From assembly GCF_001949145.1 (NCBI RefSeq), contig NW_019091429.1:1129891-1190464 (forward strand): a stretch of 60,574 bases of DNA, in the 5' to 3' direction. Below are positions 11,813 through 23,947 of this stretch, in pieces. The position numbers and the translations under genes are program-made. The first letter of the stretch is position 1, and the number at the start of each line of letters is the position of its first letter. The DNA comes from Acanthaster planci. Taxonomy: Eukaryota > Echinodermata > Asteroidea > Valvatida > Acanthasteridae. The notes under the pieces were generated by a model. That model did not search any database. It saw nothing but the letters and a program-made list of their open reading frames with translations, and was not told where the DNA came from.

Positions 11813-11909
11813 CTTTTGGAGGGTATGCTAAATCTCCAACAGCAAGGTGAGGGGCCAGGGACACTCCTGTTGGCAGTTCACATGGGGGTTGACTTTCTTC
11901 ATGTGTGGG
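11813..11909 (-). CDS. DHX9: DHX9 (RNA helicase A), third coding exon
   Basis: The exon starts after an acceptor (TTTTAG, reverse strand) in phase 0 and runs 97 nt to a GT donor at 11812-11811 (AAAAG/GTAACA), leaving one base for the next exon. It encodes a Pro-rich linker with the block LPTGVSLAPHLAVGD, resembling the LPTT...LPPHLA block that follows the first dsRBD in vertebrate DHX9. Phase agrees with exon 25123-25266. The next exon needs a phase-1 acceptor; I could not find it in the remaining 11.8 kb, so it probably lies outside the window. Confidence 0.75.
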
Positions 11910-12975
11910 CTAAAAGTGAATCAAATTTAATGTATTTAAGTTGATACTCAAAGATTTTCTCAAAGATTTGTTTCATCATACACACAGTATTAATACAGGC
12001 ACATATCCATCTACATGTTCAATATACGATTAAATAAACCCAAGTATGCCAAGTTTACAAGCACACATCTTCAAAACAGACAAATGTACAACTATTTAAT
12101 ACCGGAAACATGAGGCTTGGTTTATAAAAACCTGAATAAAACTAGTTATTAATGCAATAACGTTATCATGAACACAACCATCACATTTTCATGGAACTAA
12201 ATATGACGGTAATGGTTGTAAATGGGACATCAAGATGTGACATAGAAATAATGATGGATTAAAAAAGTCTGTAATGTGGTTTGATTTTATTCCTGTTGTG
12301 TTTGATGTTGTTTTGTCTTCTTACTGCCTGTACCTAAGTTCAGGTGAATAACTGAGAGATTGTGTATTTTGTAAAGTCATCTTAGTTTATGGTAACATTC
12401 GTAACATGTGGTGTCCTGAGTGGTTACAAGCATGCATGCTGATGCTGCTCTATTACTGCCAAAAGTTTCAGTATGCCCAGTTGCCCCAATCAATTAAAAA
12501 TAACCCATCCGTAAATTTAGAACACCCAAGGAATCTGCAACTGTTGTGAAGAATTAAATTTGCAGACTTTTCTAACCGTGATTGCAATCGTGTCCTGTTT
12601 GTTACTAACATGCAATGTGTACCACGTGGAGCCTACACTTGCTGGTGTATTCCAGTTTAACCACAGAAACACAGCCTTGTACCCAGTATGTATGGGCAAC
12701 ATGCATATGAAATGTTTCCTAAAACAGGGAACAAGGAACAAAGTCACGACCTTTGTCGTGTTTTCATGTTGTTATGAGCGTGACTCAACATTTACGGTTC
12801 ATAATCAAAAGAAATCTAAGTCAATCCACTGCCATCGCACACTATTTCTTCATTAGAAGGTCAGTGTTGAGAACTTACAGACTATTCTGTACCCAGTGCC
12901 GTATATGTATACATATAGCTCCCATACGTACAACCCAAGACATACATGTACACGTAACCAGAGGTCTATGTATGT
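11910..12975. other. DHX9 intron stretch, nothing recognised
   Basis: AT-rich intron sequence with no exon, TE protein or tandem repeat that I can identify. Overlapping short open frames on both strands near 12520-12860 look like chance. Confidence 0.5.
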
Positions 12976-13398
12976 TTGACCCCTTCACACCGGGAAACGG
13001 CTAGAGCCATCGTAAAAATTGAGATCCTCAGCCCGCTTTTCAGCTATTATTCTCGGCCCACGCTCGAGTGAACAGGTTGAAAGAAGGCAGCCCTGGATCT
13101 TGCATATATGGTGATTGGCCTTTGTGTATAGCCCAGAAATGAAAAGACTGAATTTGCATCATAATCACTAGCTTCACAATAGTCCCCATTTTGAAAAGAG
13201 GCAACGGGAATGTGGAAGCTTGAGTAGAGCCGCATGCCACCGAACACTCAGCCTTTTCACTGTGTAATTCAAAGTGTGCAGAGCACGCAGGGCCACAAAC
13301 CAAGAATTTGCGGTTTGGCAGGTGGCCTTCGTGGCCAAGCAAGGCTGGAATTCTTTGAGTCGTCTTTCGGAAAGAAATTCCCATCGTCCAGGGGTTAA
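12976..13398 (+). mobile_element. 0.4-kb TTAA-ended repeat, copy 1
   Basis: Same orientation and near full-length match to 44397-44812, sharing ATTCTCGGCCCA, CATCATAATCAC, GGCAACGGGAA, TTTGCGGTTTGGCAGGTGGCC and the right end AGGGGTTAA. The left end TTGACCCCTTC mirrors the right end, so it looks like a MITE with short inverted ends and a TTAA target. Matching minus-strand open frames in both copies reflect shared sequence and are not evidence of a gene. Confidence 0.7.
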
Positions 13399-13984
13399 GA
13401 ACAGAACAGAGGGATTTTGCAACTTGCAGGCTCCTCAAAATATGGACCATTAGATTATGTTTAACTTTGGGGGTTCATTTTTCATGAAGCGAACAGCAAT
13501 GAATTTATTCAGCAGTCATGAACGTCATTCAATTCTGTCAAAAAATTGACCGCGAAAAACAGCGAGTAAAATCAAAATCGTTGCACAACACAAGCTCTCC
13601 AAAAAAAGGGCACAAAAGCACCCCAAACCATCATCTTTTTGACTGGATCGATCACATTTTCTTCCAAGTACATTACAGAGAACCACAGTCCCAATACCGA
13701 TCATGATGAATTTTGCAGCATCAGTCAATATCTCACGGTGACGTTAGGGGAATGTTTTGCTGCATCATGGGCTGTTTGACCTTTGACATCAACCCAGAGA
13801 GTGTGCCCTCTTTTTCTTTTGATATTCATGAGAACCTCCTTGGAATGGCGATACTCCGAGATTTTTCTCTTTGTACTAAGTTTTCTCACAAGAAAATCTG
13901 TCTAACAGAATGACGTTCACAAAAAACGGCCCAAAAAATGACGTCCAAGATATAAAATATGATTCATGATGAACATCTAATGCT

Positions 13985-14310
13985 CAGAGTCCTTCCCCAC
14001 GTGAAGTGGGTCAAGTCTCCTTGTGATACTGACCCCTGCCCAGCCTACACATGTAAATTTCCCATGCGTCTTTTACAATTCACTGAAAAGACTTGATTAT
14101 GTATTCTGCCCCTTGACCCTCCACAATGCACTGCGGTCCCAACGCCATGTTTGTCATTCTTTTCGAAGCAGTAAGGTCACCGGAGTCGAAGTGGGGAAGG
14201 ATGGGCAGGAGTGGCTGGGCAGGGGCAAGTATCAGCAGGAGACCCAACCCATTCCACGTGGGAAAGGAGTCTCCTGCGTTCACATACCCCTGCCCAGCCT
14301 ACATATGCAG
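13985..14310. repeat. Split direct repeats beside the tyrosine-recombinase fragment
   Basis: Two related blocks, 13991-14054 and 14240-14307, share the CCACGTG.... element, the gap and CCCCTGCCCAGCCTACA. They lie on the 3' side of the minus-strand recombinase fragment. The 14025-14165 section recurs inverted at 20095-20245. Direct repeats split around the 3' end are expected for Ngaro/DIRS-type retroelements. Confidence 0.5.
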
Positions 14311-14416
14311 AGTGGCACTAAACAATGAAGGATGGTCGGCGACAGGAGTATATTAACTAGGAGAACATACGGCGGGCATCGTGAGAGTGAGTGTCCACCC
14401 AGCGACCCTACTAAGT

Positions 14417-14860
14417 CTAGCTATCAGCCACCCAGCCCACAGCAGCGTTGGATGTTGCCTGGACTGACAAGCGCAGGGTTGCTCTGCCATGGGCCGTTTC
14501 ATTCCGCAGAACATCTTTAAGGTAGCATTCGGTGAAGGTGGAAGGAGATTTCCAACAAGCCGCCTGGCAGATTTCAGCTGGAGGAACCCCTCTGAAGTAT
14601 GACCAGGATGTAGAGGTGACCCGAACATCATGGGCCTTGACGTAAGCCCAAGTCATCTCATCATACTGAGCCGGCTAGCAAAGACAATGGCTGAGACTGT
14701 CCACCAAGCAATAGTAAACTATCTGCATTGCCGCTTTGTTCGAGCTCCAGAGTCTTTTCTGAGAGATTCGAGCGTAGGCACCAGAGCCCAAGCAAGCGAC
14801 CCTTTCCCTTGGGGGTGGGTGGGATTTTAAAAAGACACGTTCCTCCCCAGGCTTCATGCG
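14417..14860 (-). pseudogene. Tyrosine recombinase C-terminus of a DIRS/Ngaro-like retroelement
   Basis: The minus strand reads KAHDVRVTSTSW, a hydrophobic stretch, ICQAACWKSPSTFTECYLKDV, stop at 14417. HDVR supplies the H-x-x-R motif, and the Tyr in TECYLKD is in the right place for the nucleophile of tyrosine recombinases of DIRS/Ngaro elements. Upstream frames to about 14860 continue the domain but are broken by a stop and a frame change. The rest of the element (RT, RNase H) is absent. Crypton-type origin is possible but less likely given the split repeats. Confidence 0.7.
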
Positions 14861-16099
14861 TTTCTCTGCAACTAACCCCTATCTTGTTAAACCATGCTCC
14901 CACTTATTGCCATCCGCCCTTTACAGCAACCTGATTTTAAACTGATGGCCTCTTGTGCCCTCATGCTCGCTTTGTTCAAGCTCCAGAGTCTTTAGTCTGA
15001 GGTACGGGCAGACAGATTCTTTGCTGCAACTTTCAGATCCCGTCAACCTTCCTTCCCTTTGCTCCTTTGTAATGCGGGCATAACCCCTTTCCTGCCCCAT
15101 ATCTCACCCATCCCTAACTCACCGCCATCTCACCCTGCGCAACTTATTTGTCAAATGCAACTTCTCTCTGTTTACACCTATTTCCAAGGGCTCATTCCCC
15201 TTTATTTTGCTCCCGTCGATTGGCGAGCTACTGTAAGCATGCTTTCACAGCAAACAGGGTCATTCCCTTTTACCCTGCTCCTCTCTGTCATGAGGCAAGC
15301 CACTCTTTGCCTTTTTTAATATAGCCATTGCCTTTTTTTAATATAGCCAAGGCACAAATGCTTGAACGGCTCACATAGTGCCATTCAGAGCAAAAACGCA
15401 CAAACTACGGCCAGTAGCCAGCAAAATGGTTTTACTACGGCCTGACCCCCAAACATAATTGATCGATATGATGCTCAGATGTCATTACTTTCCCTTATTT
15501 TCATGATATCAAATTTTGCTATTTTTTGCCCATCCTGATCATGTACCTTCAAAGTAATGCAGTCAGAGATTTGGAAGAGAAGCCAACATTTTAGAGGGCA
15601 TTTCCCAGTTTGGCTGGAATTTCCTCTGACTTTTCCCTGCTCCAGCCTTTCTTTTGGCAAGCCCATCTTTGCTTTTCTTTTATTATAGCCAAGGGGCTTA
15701 TTAATTCCCTTTTCCTCAGGCTCCTGGTTTTTCCATGGAGCCAAACATTGGTTACTCACCCTCTCCTGCCCTTTCACTGAGCCAATCTTTGATTACTTTC
15801 ATAGCCAGAGGGCACCTCCCTCTTTAATATAATTATACACAAATGTATATTTTTTTTATTTTCTATTTCTACTGTATTTGTTACTGTTTCAAGACTCCCT
15901 TTTTGGGAGGAAGGTTGTTAAAACCGTTTCAAAGGCATAAAGCTAAAATGGTTGGCTATGATATAGGTCAATCACCATCCCCGGCCATGATCACCAGGGC
16001 CCTGATTGCCTTCCATTGCACCTACATGTATGCCAGGTTGACTGGTCCCTTGTACTCCTTGTACACATTCCATAGGGGCGCACTCAGTGCGATGTCAAC
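14861..16099. other. Pyrimidine-rich intron stretch
   Basis: C/T-rich on the plus strand with repeated phrases such as TTTAATATAGCCA and TAGCCAAGG(G/C), which suggests an old degenerate tandem repeat of no clear period. No gene is seen. Confidence 0.4.
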
Positions 16100-16170
16100 T
16101 TTTACGGTTTTTGTGGGGGTTTTTGTATTTGTTTTGTTTTTGGTTTTGTTTTTTGTTTGGTTTGGTTTAA
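16100..16170. repeat. T/G simple repeat (TTTTG-like)
   Basis: Low-complexity run of TTTTGT, TTTGG and GGTTT units. Confidence 0.8.
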
Positions 16171-17941
16171 TATACAGAACCCATCCTAGGTAAGTGAGAA
16201 AAAAGTGTTTCGGTGTCTTTCTATTAAATATAAGCCACAAAACCCGAAAACAAGACCAATAAATAAAAGCATGGATGTCAGAACCAAGAGTAAGGCTTTA
16301 ATCTGCGTCCCCAACATCATATTCAATGAGTTCAAAACCACATTTCTCTCTTGAATTTGCCCCTGACACCTGAAGCTGGACCCGTCCCTTAAGCCCACTT
16401 CTTGCAGAAACATTGCCTTTCACTTCTTCCTTTCGGGCTTATTCCTTGAATCTTGTCAAAAGGCATTGTGATTTAAATCACAACTGGCATATCCATCGCT
16501 CTGTATGCCTAACAGACCTTCGCTTTATTTATAAACCTTAGCCACACATTTTTATGAACGGCCAGAAGAACAAATATGTTCTTCCACGCTGTAACAAATT
16601 CTATTGCCTCAATCCTCTTTCTCCTCCAACGATTGTTGAAATGAGAAGTATTGCCATAATGTTTTTTCCATTTACATTTTCCAATAATTTTTATAATCAT
16701 ATTTTATTTCCGAATATGTGTGTTTGTGATCTGTCATCGCTTTGCCATGCACAGTACGAAAACATCTACAGCTGTGACGTTGCCAAAAAAACACGTTTCT
16801 TGAGGCCATTGCTTGCAAAGCTCCTTGTAACTGCCAGGTCAAAACTGAAACTTTGTAAATTGGGTCCACGCCGAAAATTGCAAACGCTACTTGGTGTCAT
16901 CCTTCTTTGAATATCGAGGGGCCGGTCTGGTCATGTAGGCTTATTGCCCACAATTTGCTATCGAGTCGTACTACGTGAACTCGCTTACTGTCTTCTAAAT
17001 CTTTCCTGACCTCATTTAGTCGCCAAATAACTGCTTACTGTGAGCTACCTTATCATACCCCCATTAACATAGCTTCTTAGTCAAACTATACTATACTAAA
17101 ATGGCATCTAGGCCAGAGCATTTGCGACTAATGCTAATCCAATCCACTATGTATAACACCATTAAATTTAGCACTTAAAGGCTGTCTACCACCAACGCAT
17201 GGCCAGTTATCTCTTGAAAATGCCCTTGCACTTGTGTATTGTCGGGGATTTAACCTAGGGCCTGTCTATTCATTTAGTAATTCCCATTTCTCATACATCC
17301 ACTGTTATTATTGTTCAGTCGTGACACCATAAAACACTAATCCACAAATGTGTGTCAGTGTTTTCAAAAGATTTTGCAAGTGTCACAAACCGGTGACCAT
17401 CTTCAAAAAAGCATTGCACTGAGGCTTTCCCACAGGTCTACATGAAAGTCTTCCCACTCCAATGGGCCCAAAACCGATCATCATAAGATGGCATGTACAT
17501 TAAACCCTGCTTGCAAAAATGTCACTGAAGTCTGAATGGCTCAAGCAAACTGAGGAATTTATTGATAACGTATGCGCATTTGAGTTTAAACAAGAGCTAT
17601 ATAGTTGTTCACGAAGCCCAGATAAGCCTGCAAGCACATATGCTATACATTTGTTCACGCGACTTAAAAACAGTAATTTTCTTTTCAAATACAACACTAC
17701 CACTGCATGAAAAGGATGGCAAGGTACAATTTAAAAAATGTAATACACACATATATTTTACATACATGTATGTATAGCAACTTTGGCATTAAGTGGTAAA
17801 TGAAACAAACCCTGCCGATATTAGCATTTATCAATTTACAGTAAAGCAATGCAAATAAAGTTTTAAATTTTAAATGTGCATGTACATGTAGGTACATGTA
17901 CATTCACAAAGGAAAAGGAAAAAAAAGAACAAGGTGATGTA
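16171..17941. other. DHX9 intron stretch, nothing recognised
   Basis: I see no exon, transposon protein or repeat beyond a few ACATGTA runs near 17760 and 17880. Confidence 0.5.
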
Positions 17942-18085
17942 GTCAGACACTAATCTATTTATCACTAATTTCATCTGGTCAGACACTTATCTATTTATCA
18001 CTAATTTCATCTGGTCAGACACTTATCTATTTATCACTGTTTTCATCTAGTCAGACACTAATCTATTCATAGCAGTCTTCATCTG
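17942..18085. repeat. Tandem array of four 36-bp units
   Basis: Units start at 17942, 17978, 18014 and 18050, each exactly 36 bp beginning GTCAGACACT. Units 2 and 3 differ in a few bases; unit 4 is the most diverged. On the minus strand unit 4 carries the last codons and the stop (18063-18065) of the protein remnant to its right; the period preserves reading phase. Confidence 0.9.
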
Positions 18086-18560
18086 TACTATGGACTGAAC
18101 ATGTGTCTTCAGTGACTTCTGGAATATCCTCCAAATTGTCTACATCACTACAAATGGACAACGATGCAGAGTCAGTATCTTAACTGTCATGTTCAATCGT
18201 CACAGATTCAGGGTTGCTAACAGTACTCTGACATTCCTTACAAGAACAACCAGGTCCACATAATTGATTAGCTTGTCAGAAATTGCACATTTTTTAAAAT
18301 TTTCTGTACATTCTCCTCAGTATCCCATTCCACATTAACTGAAAGCGGTTTACGGGAGACTATCCATATTAAGAAATATCTGGGTAAGTGAAAACAGGTT
18401 GCAAAGATTTCCCCCAAACTGTACTTACCCAGCAAGATCTAAGCCGGTGGAATCTCAGAGCATCGACAGATGGAACTAACTTGTCTTCGTAAGTGCCTTT
18501 CCATGAAGCTCTTCTGATGTCTAGAAATACTGTATGTGATGTGTACATTTTCAACGGGAC
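18063..18560 (-). pseudogene. TE-associated Cys-rich (CXC-like) protein, C-terminal remnant
   Basis: Minus-strand frames in order: LVPSVDALRFHRLRSCW (about 18475-18425), a WDTEENVQKI block (about 18335), CGPGCSCKECQ (about 18260) and an acidic tail (DNLEDIPEVTED) ending at a stop at 18063-18065. I recognise the layout, P(S/T).DA..FH.LRS.WV followed by WDTEEN and a Cys-rich CXC-like cluster, from uncharacterised proteins repeated in aquatic animal genomes and associated with transposons. Frame changes near 18370 and 18280 and an internal stop near 18180 show decay. The N-terminal part is missing. Confidence 0.5.
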
Positions 18561-18584
18561 TGAAGAAATATGCTCGTCTTAAGC

Positions 18585-18868
18585 GTGATTTCGTCTCAAG
18601 CATGCTCATGTTAATTGTGTTAAATTAAGAACCGGGGGATGTCAATGCCACTGTCCCTGTTGATGTTGTGTCCATTCAGGCGGATGTGGATGCCCTCCTT
18701 GACGCGTCTTGTGTACCAATGCTGGTCTTGGTCCACGCACTGCACGCCATCCCAATTGGGGTGGTGACCAGCTCCCCAGGTGTGCTCGGCTACCGCTGAC
18801 GACTCCACAAGGGAGAGTGCAAATGTAGTTCCTGCACGCCTGGATGCCCTAAAGCCTGGACAGATCAA
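18585..18868 (-). pseudogene. GIY-YIG-type endonuclease tail of a retroelement (Penelope-like?)
   Basis: The minus strand encodes SSAVAEHTWGAGHHPNWDGV, a VDQD..WYTRR segment and HIRLNGHNINRDSGIDIP. The order S.(V/I)AEH....H..(D/N)W, then RR..KE..HI, then NRD.G is the C-terminal pattern of GIY-YIG-linked ORFs in Penelope-like elements and some LINEs. The GIY-YIG core and the RT are missing upstream, so it is a 5'-truncated copy. An ATTATTATTATTAC run lies just beyond at 18930. Confidence 0.55.
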
Positions 18869-18904
18869 GGCAGAGGCACATGGGTGGGGCTAGATGCAAG
18901 TCGT

Positions 18905-20090
18905 AAATAGAACCCGGTTAAGTTGAAGAATTATTATTATTACTATTGAATGAATTTATTAAGGACAAATTCATTTCCCAAAATACATGTGTAAACGGGC
19001 GCTGCCATGTATAAGACAGATCAACGGAGCAGGGTGTGAAGCCAGAGATGAAACTGGATCTGAAGCCAGAAGCGGAGCCAGATACAAGGATTCTCACACA
19101 GGGCATCCGAATCTGGCGCAGTCACCAGGGGAGTGGAGATTGACTCATGGCAGCCGGCTAAGGTGGACAGCGTGAAGAAATGCCCAGGTGTAGAGCGGTA
19201 TTTCTTGCATTTACGCTTCTTATGTGCAGTAATCCGGTCGTAGATCCTGAAGGAAGAACCTAAGAACCCGGAACATCAGCAGCATGTCTGGAATGCAGGC
19301 TGTGATAGGTCGAAGCGCACCGAGCTGCCGGACAGCTGAGACAGAAACATCTTGGTCAGATAACTGTAGCCGGTAGCCAGAAGCCGCAGTGATGAGTGGC
19401 ATTCAAGAACTACGGCAATGATGCAGTTCTGTAGCCTGAAAAGTGGTTGGTGAAGAGCCCACATAGGTAGGTGGCACCTCTGAATTGGCACCCATGAAAA
19501 CGATGGGCCATCAGCCTGAGGCGTTGTAACTTCCAAGTCAAACCCGAGTGAATCACTGAGAAGTTCATCTGATAGCCGTAGTCCATGGCGTGTGGCAGTC
19601 GTTGTAGCTGGCCCGGGAGGCGTGGGGCTGTCCTGGTGTGTAGACTGGTGAGCCATACAATGAATACACGTCTTCAACAGTAAGCGCTGGTAGTACGGAG
19701 ACCACCAAAAGAATTCAGAGCACGGGCACTGGGGATGAATATCAAACGCCCAGACCGAGCTAACGGGGGAGTAAGTTTACTCGCCCCAATTGCAATGCCA
19801 ACGGATAGAGCCACTACGAGCCAGGAGATGATCCGGTGCCGGGGGAATGGATCTGGCTGGACAACAGAGACCACTTCAGTCTTCAAGAACGTCCCTTGTG
19901 AGGGATGAAGGACAGCCAAGGCAGAAAAGAACAAAAAAACACAGCATGCAAAGAACAAAATATGAAAATAAGCACTCTTACCAAAAGATAAGAAATCACT
20001 CTTTATCTCATAACAGGAATCAAGTCGATTCACAAAAGTGAAAGGTACGGAACTCGAAACTCGGAAAATGCCATAAAAGACATGTCCGTA
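18905..20090. other. DHX9 intron stretch without recognisable gene
   Basis: It contains a 156-residue minus-strand open frame (20144-19674) with a hydrophobic middle but no recognisable family. Its right end overlaps a dispersed repeat shared with 14025-14165, so it is probably a chance frame in repeat DNA. Confidence 0.35.
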
Positions 20091-20094
20091 AATG

Positions 20095-20262
20095 ATAGGC
20101 GCTGAGAAAAGAAGGACAAACATGGCGGTGGGACCACAGCGCATTTTGGAGGGTCAAGGGGCAGCATGTATAATCAAGTCTTTTCAGCAAATTGTAATAG
20201 GCACATGGGAAATTTGCATATGTAGGCTGGGCATGGGTATGTGAACACAGGAGACACGTGAT
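20095..20262 (-). repeat. Inverted copy of the 14025-14165 repeat
   Basis: The reverse complement shares GACCCTCCA.AATGC.CTG, CATGTTTGTC.TTCTTTT, AAGACTTGATTAT and GCCCAGCCTACATATGCA with the region beside the tyrosine recombinase, suggesting a second end of the same retroelement family. Confidence 0.65.
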
Positions 20263-20949
20263 TTTGCACACAACAAAAAATTAACATCTAAATTTACTCT
20301 GTTAATTGCCGCATAAAGCAAGCCAAGGGATCAAACAAGTGCTTTTATATGAATCTTAAAGGATCCAGGAACTGAATTTTTCTTAGAATCACTTTTTGTG
20401 TATCTCTACACTCTTTTCCATGTATGAAGACTGTTTGACTTTTTTTTTTTATTATGTGAATTAAACAGTGCACTTTTTCATACATTAAAAGTTGACCAAG
20501 CATTCTGGACAAGTGAGGGCGCTTTCGCTTTGATGTAAATCCAGGAAGACATGGTTCAGGTTGCATGTTTTCATGTTTAAATTGCGAATCCTAAATTTGC
20601 TATCTGGGAACATTTCTGTGAAAAGGAGTTTTACTGGATTATTGCCATGTAACAGTACTTACACAGCAATAAATTGCCAAAAGAAAATGAAATCTGCCAT
20701 AGCAGAGGTTAAAAAAATCTAGAAATTTTCTGTGCACAAACCAGTGCAACAATGAGATTCAGTGCACTGGGTGACATCATAGTTCTGCTCATGAATATGC
20801 AAATATATATCAGAATAAAAACCAACAAAGCACAAAATATGGGTTAAGATTGCAAAACAAAAATTTAAAAACAGGTTAATTTAATTGAAACCCAAAGATG
20901 CCATTTTAAGGGTTTTCAGTAAAATGTATAAAAATATTTCTATTTCCTG

Positions 20950-21215
20950 GTTCCTTTAAAAGATAAAAATACCAAACTGTTAATTGCTTGTATAATAACA
21001 CCTTGTGCTATCATGACATCGTTTTTCTATGACTATCTCTGCATAAAAGTTTTTCCTTGGTGTAATTTTGATGAAGATGCAAGACTGCTAAGTTACTAAA
21101 AAGGCCTCTTGAAAAACTGTCTACAAAATCAATGGCTTGAAATAAACATTTGACATTCAATAATAAATCACCTGATGACATCATCAAAACCTCACTCTTT
21201 GAGGACACAGATCTC
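20950..21215. repeat. Diverged copy of the composite satellite family
   Basis: It resembles parts of 36500-41100: a GCATAA...GTTTTTCCTTGGTGTAATTTTGATGA section, a CAAAATCAATGGCTTGAAAT section and TAATAAATCACCTGATGACATCATCA. It directly adjoins the MITE at 21216. Confidence 0.6.
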
Positions 21216-21594
21216 TTAACCACTTGCTGTCAGGTGCGTTTAAAAATGCAGCGCACACACAAAAGATTTTCATGATTTTCATTTTTCAAAATTCTTCAAA
21301 AATTCATCATTTCATTTAATGGACATTTAGGCGTGAGGTCAAAATACAGACGGTTTAGAAACAGTTGAACGGTTAGTGTTAATCCCCCTTCATTCCGTTC
21401 GTCTTTTGGTGTTGGACAGTTCAACGGTTTGGAAAGAACCGTCTGCCCTGGACTGTCTAGCTTCACGAGCAACCCTGACAACAATGGAGTTTGTGGCTTA
21501 CACAGCCTTGGTTGTGAACAAAAGATCCTATTCAGGGAGAACTTCATTGGCCCAGGTCAGCCTTCCCGGGCAGGCCGTGAGGATTAGTGGTTAA
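21216..21594. mobile_element. TTAA-type MITE, copy A
   Basis: Bounded by TTAA at 21216-21219 and 21591-21594, with inverted ends TTAACCACTTGCTG and AGTGGTTAA. The length is 379 bp with target copies and there is no ORF. Internal sequence (TTTCATTTAATGGACATTTA, GGCGTGAGGTCAAAATAC) is shared with copies B and C. The ends and TTAA target fit piggyBac-type non-autonomous elements; Kolobok also uses TTAA. Confidence 0.8.
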
Positions 21595-23561
21595 CACCTT
21601 GTGATAGAAAGACACAAAATCAACTGCATTCCAGGCTACAGACATTTATCTAGCTTCAGATACGTTTTGAGTGGGTATTTCATGACAAAAAGCATCGCCC
21701 CAAGATAATTGTTCGTGTTTAAGCGTTTTTTTGGACTGGAAAATAAATGCGTTTATATGGGAGTGCCGGGGAATGCCAAACACGGTTGCCTCATTTTACC
21801 GCCTAATCTATCGTCTATGAAAGGAAATATTCACATAGACGCAATGTGAATTTATTTGGAACTTCTGTCCCGTGTACCATATTCTTTGAAGGTAATAAAA
21901 AAAATGTCAAACTCCGCATCAAATAGTTCTGCAAGTATGTGTTCGGTTCAAACAGGGCTTGGACATTTTTTGCTGAACTTCGGATCGGTTGGGGTTCGGA
22001 CATGTACACAACATGTACACGTACAATGCACACTGAGACATGAAAGGCTCGCTACGATCGAGCTGCAAAGGCCTATAAAGTATTTCTACGTGTAAAATTA
22101 TGAATCTGCTATCTCTCCCGATCCGCGAGCACTTTGATTTGAATACCTTTTTTTATAAACTTTTTCCCAAGAGCTTGTTTACGAGTACATTCCATATAAA
22201 GTTATCCTCGAGGGTGTGACAGTTTCCGACCGTGTTTTACCGACCAGAAGCGGTTGTGTTCGGACCACGCTTGACTCGACTCAACAAAACGACCGTAAGA
22301 CTTGTGCAAATAGAAAAAAACAGCATGCTCAATTGGAACTTTCCTCCAGAACAGAATACAAGATTAAAATCAAATTTCGAGCAAATTGTGTTTTGGTTAT
22401 TTTTGCGAAATAGTTTTGAAAACTAGGAATAGTTTTGAAAACTAGGAAAATGGCTTTCGTTGCATATCTGAGGGGGAACCTTTCCAAGGACGGCGTGCAC
22501 GTGACCAAAGGGGCGATTTTTCATTAGCCTCTTTCGAAGGAATAATAACAGCATTTTGTTATTTGAGATCTGGCAAATTCCATTACAACGCATCTGCACT
22601 ACGATCAAACCCTTCATGGTCAACTGAAAGGCAAGTTAGGCCACCGCGCGAACAAAAATCTCCTCGCGCTGCGCTGAAGCACAGCATGCACCGAACCGCT
22701 TGGCAAAATTTTCATCCGGGGATGCCTTGGATCGAGCGCGAGTCCGACTGTGATCGGCATCCAACCAAAATTCGTAAGGAACGTAAGGGCGTGGCTATCG
22801 TAGATTGGCAAATAAAATAATAAATCTGAATATACATGAGCACGATTGGATGTAGTGAGAATTTAGAAATGTTATGCAGCGACAATGCCGTACGCTGCGT
22901 GTTCTTGGTTGATTTCTGAGTGATTCTCACCACATGCTTTTTACAACCATCTCATGATGCGGGCCATTGTAAGTTTCAGTATGTTCACGCACGTGTGGAG
23001 CACGCCGTATAACTCATTATCCATTTTTCGTTGTGTTTGTTTTTGTTAAGTTTTCTTGTATTTTTGTATGTTTTCCCGCATGCCATCAATAAAATGCCTT
23101 ATTAAAGCCGTACATCCGAACCGAACAGTTTGGTTCGGTTCAAAAGTGCTTTGTTTGATGATTTTTGCCTCGGTTCGGTGGTTCACCGGCAGCACTAGAT
23201 TAAATTGTGTTTATTGTTTTAATTTACTGTGCATTTAAGTTCAATAGGTAAAGTCAAACACCAGAGATAAGTATAAAACCCGACATGTTTGTTTTGCCAA
23301 CAAGAATTTTGTGCAGCCACAAAGTATTCAAAGAGTACAAAAGAATCGTATGTACAAAACACATTGCAACGTGCACGCATGTACTATTGACTTCAAGAAA
23401 AAACATGTACTTGTATCCTTAAATGGTGCAGGGACAGCTTCGAAGCAGAAAGTGCGTAGTTCGCGTACGTGTCTTCCACGATCCTACACATGAGAACCTG
23501 CGAGCACGCAATGCTGAGTCCCAGCTTGTGCACACGGGCAAAAAAAAAAAGATTTTATCTG
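21595..23561. other. DHX9 intron stretch, nothing recognised
   Basis: Overlapping short frames do not resemble proteins I know. A tandem doublet of TAGTTTTGAAAACTAGGAA lies near 22410-22447. Confidence 0.5.
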
Positions 23562-23947
23562 NNNNNNNNNNNNNNNNNNNNNNNNNNNNNNNNNNNNNNN
23601 NNNNNNNNNNNNNNNNNNNNNNNNNNNNNNNNNNNNNNNNNNNNNNNNNNNNNNNNNNNNNNNNNNNNNNNNNNNNNNNNNNNNNNNNNNNNNNNNNNNN
23701 NNNNNNNNNNNNNNNNNNNNNNNNNNNNNNNNNNNNNNNNNNNNNNNNNNNNNNNNNNNNNNNNNNNNNNNNNNNNNNNNNNNNNNNNNNNNNNNNNNNN
23801 NNNNNNNNNNNNNNNNNNNNNNNNNNNNNNNNNNNNNNNNNNNNNNNNNNNNNNNNNNNNNNNNNNNNNNNNNNNNNNNNNNNNNNNNNNNNNNNNNNNN
23901 NNNNNNNNNNNNNNNNNNNNNNNNNNNNNNNNNNNNNNNNNNNNNNN
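23562..23947. other. Assembly gap (386 N)
   Basis: Run of N. It may hide the left end of the adjoining MITE copy B. Confidence 0.99.

Noticed and set aside
13040-13450. Open frame shared with 44460-44948
   Set aside because: Both lie in copies of the same 0.4-kb MITE. Conservation follows the DNA repeat, and the frames differ by many non-synonymous changes.
17942-18085. CRISPR-like regular repeats
   Set aside because: Units are contiguous with no spacers, and this is an animal genome.
19674-20144. 156-codon minus-strand open frame
   Set aside because: One end overlaps a dispersed repeat and there is no motif, family match or splice context.
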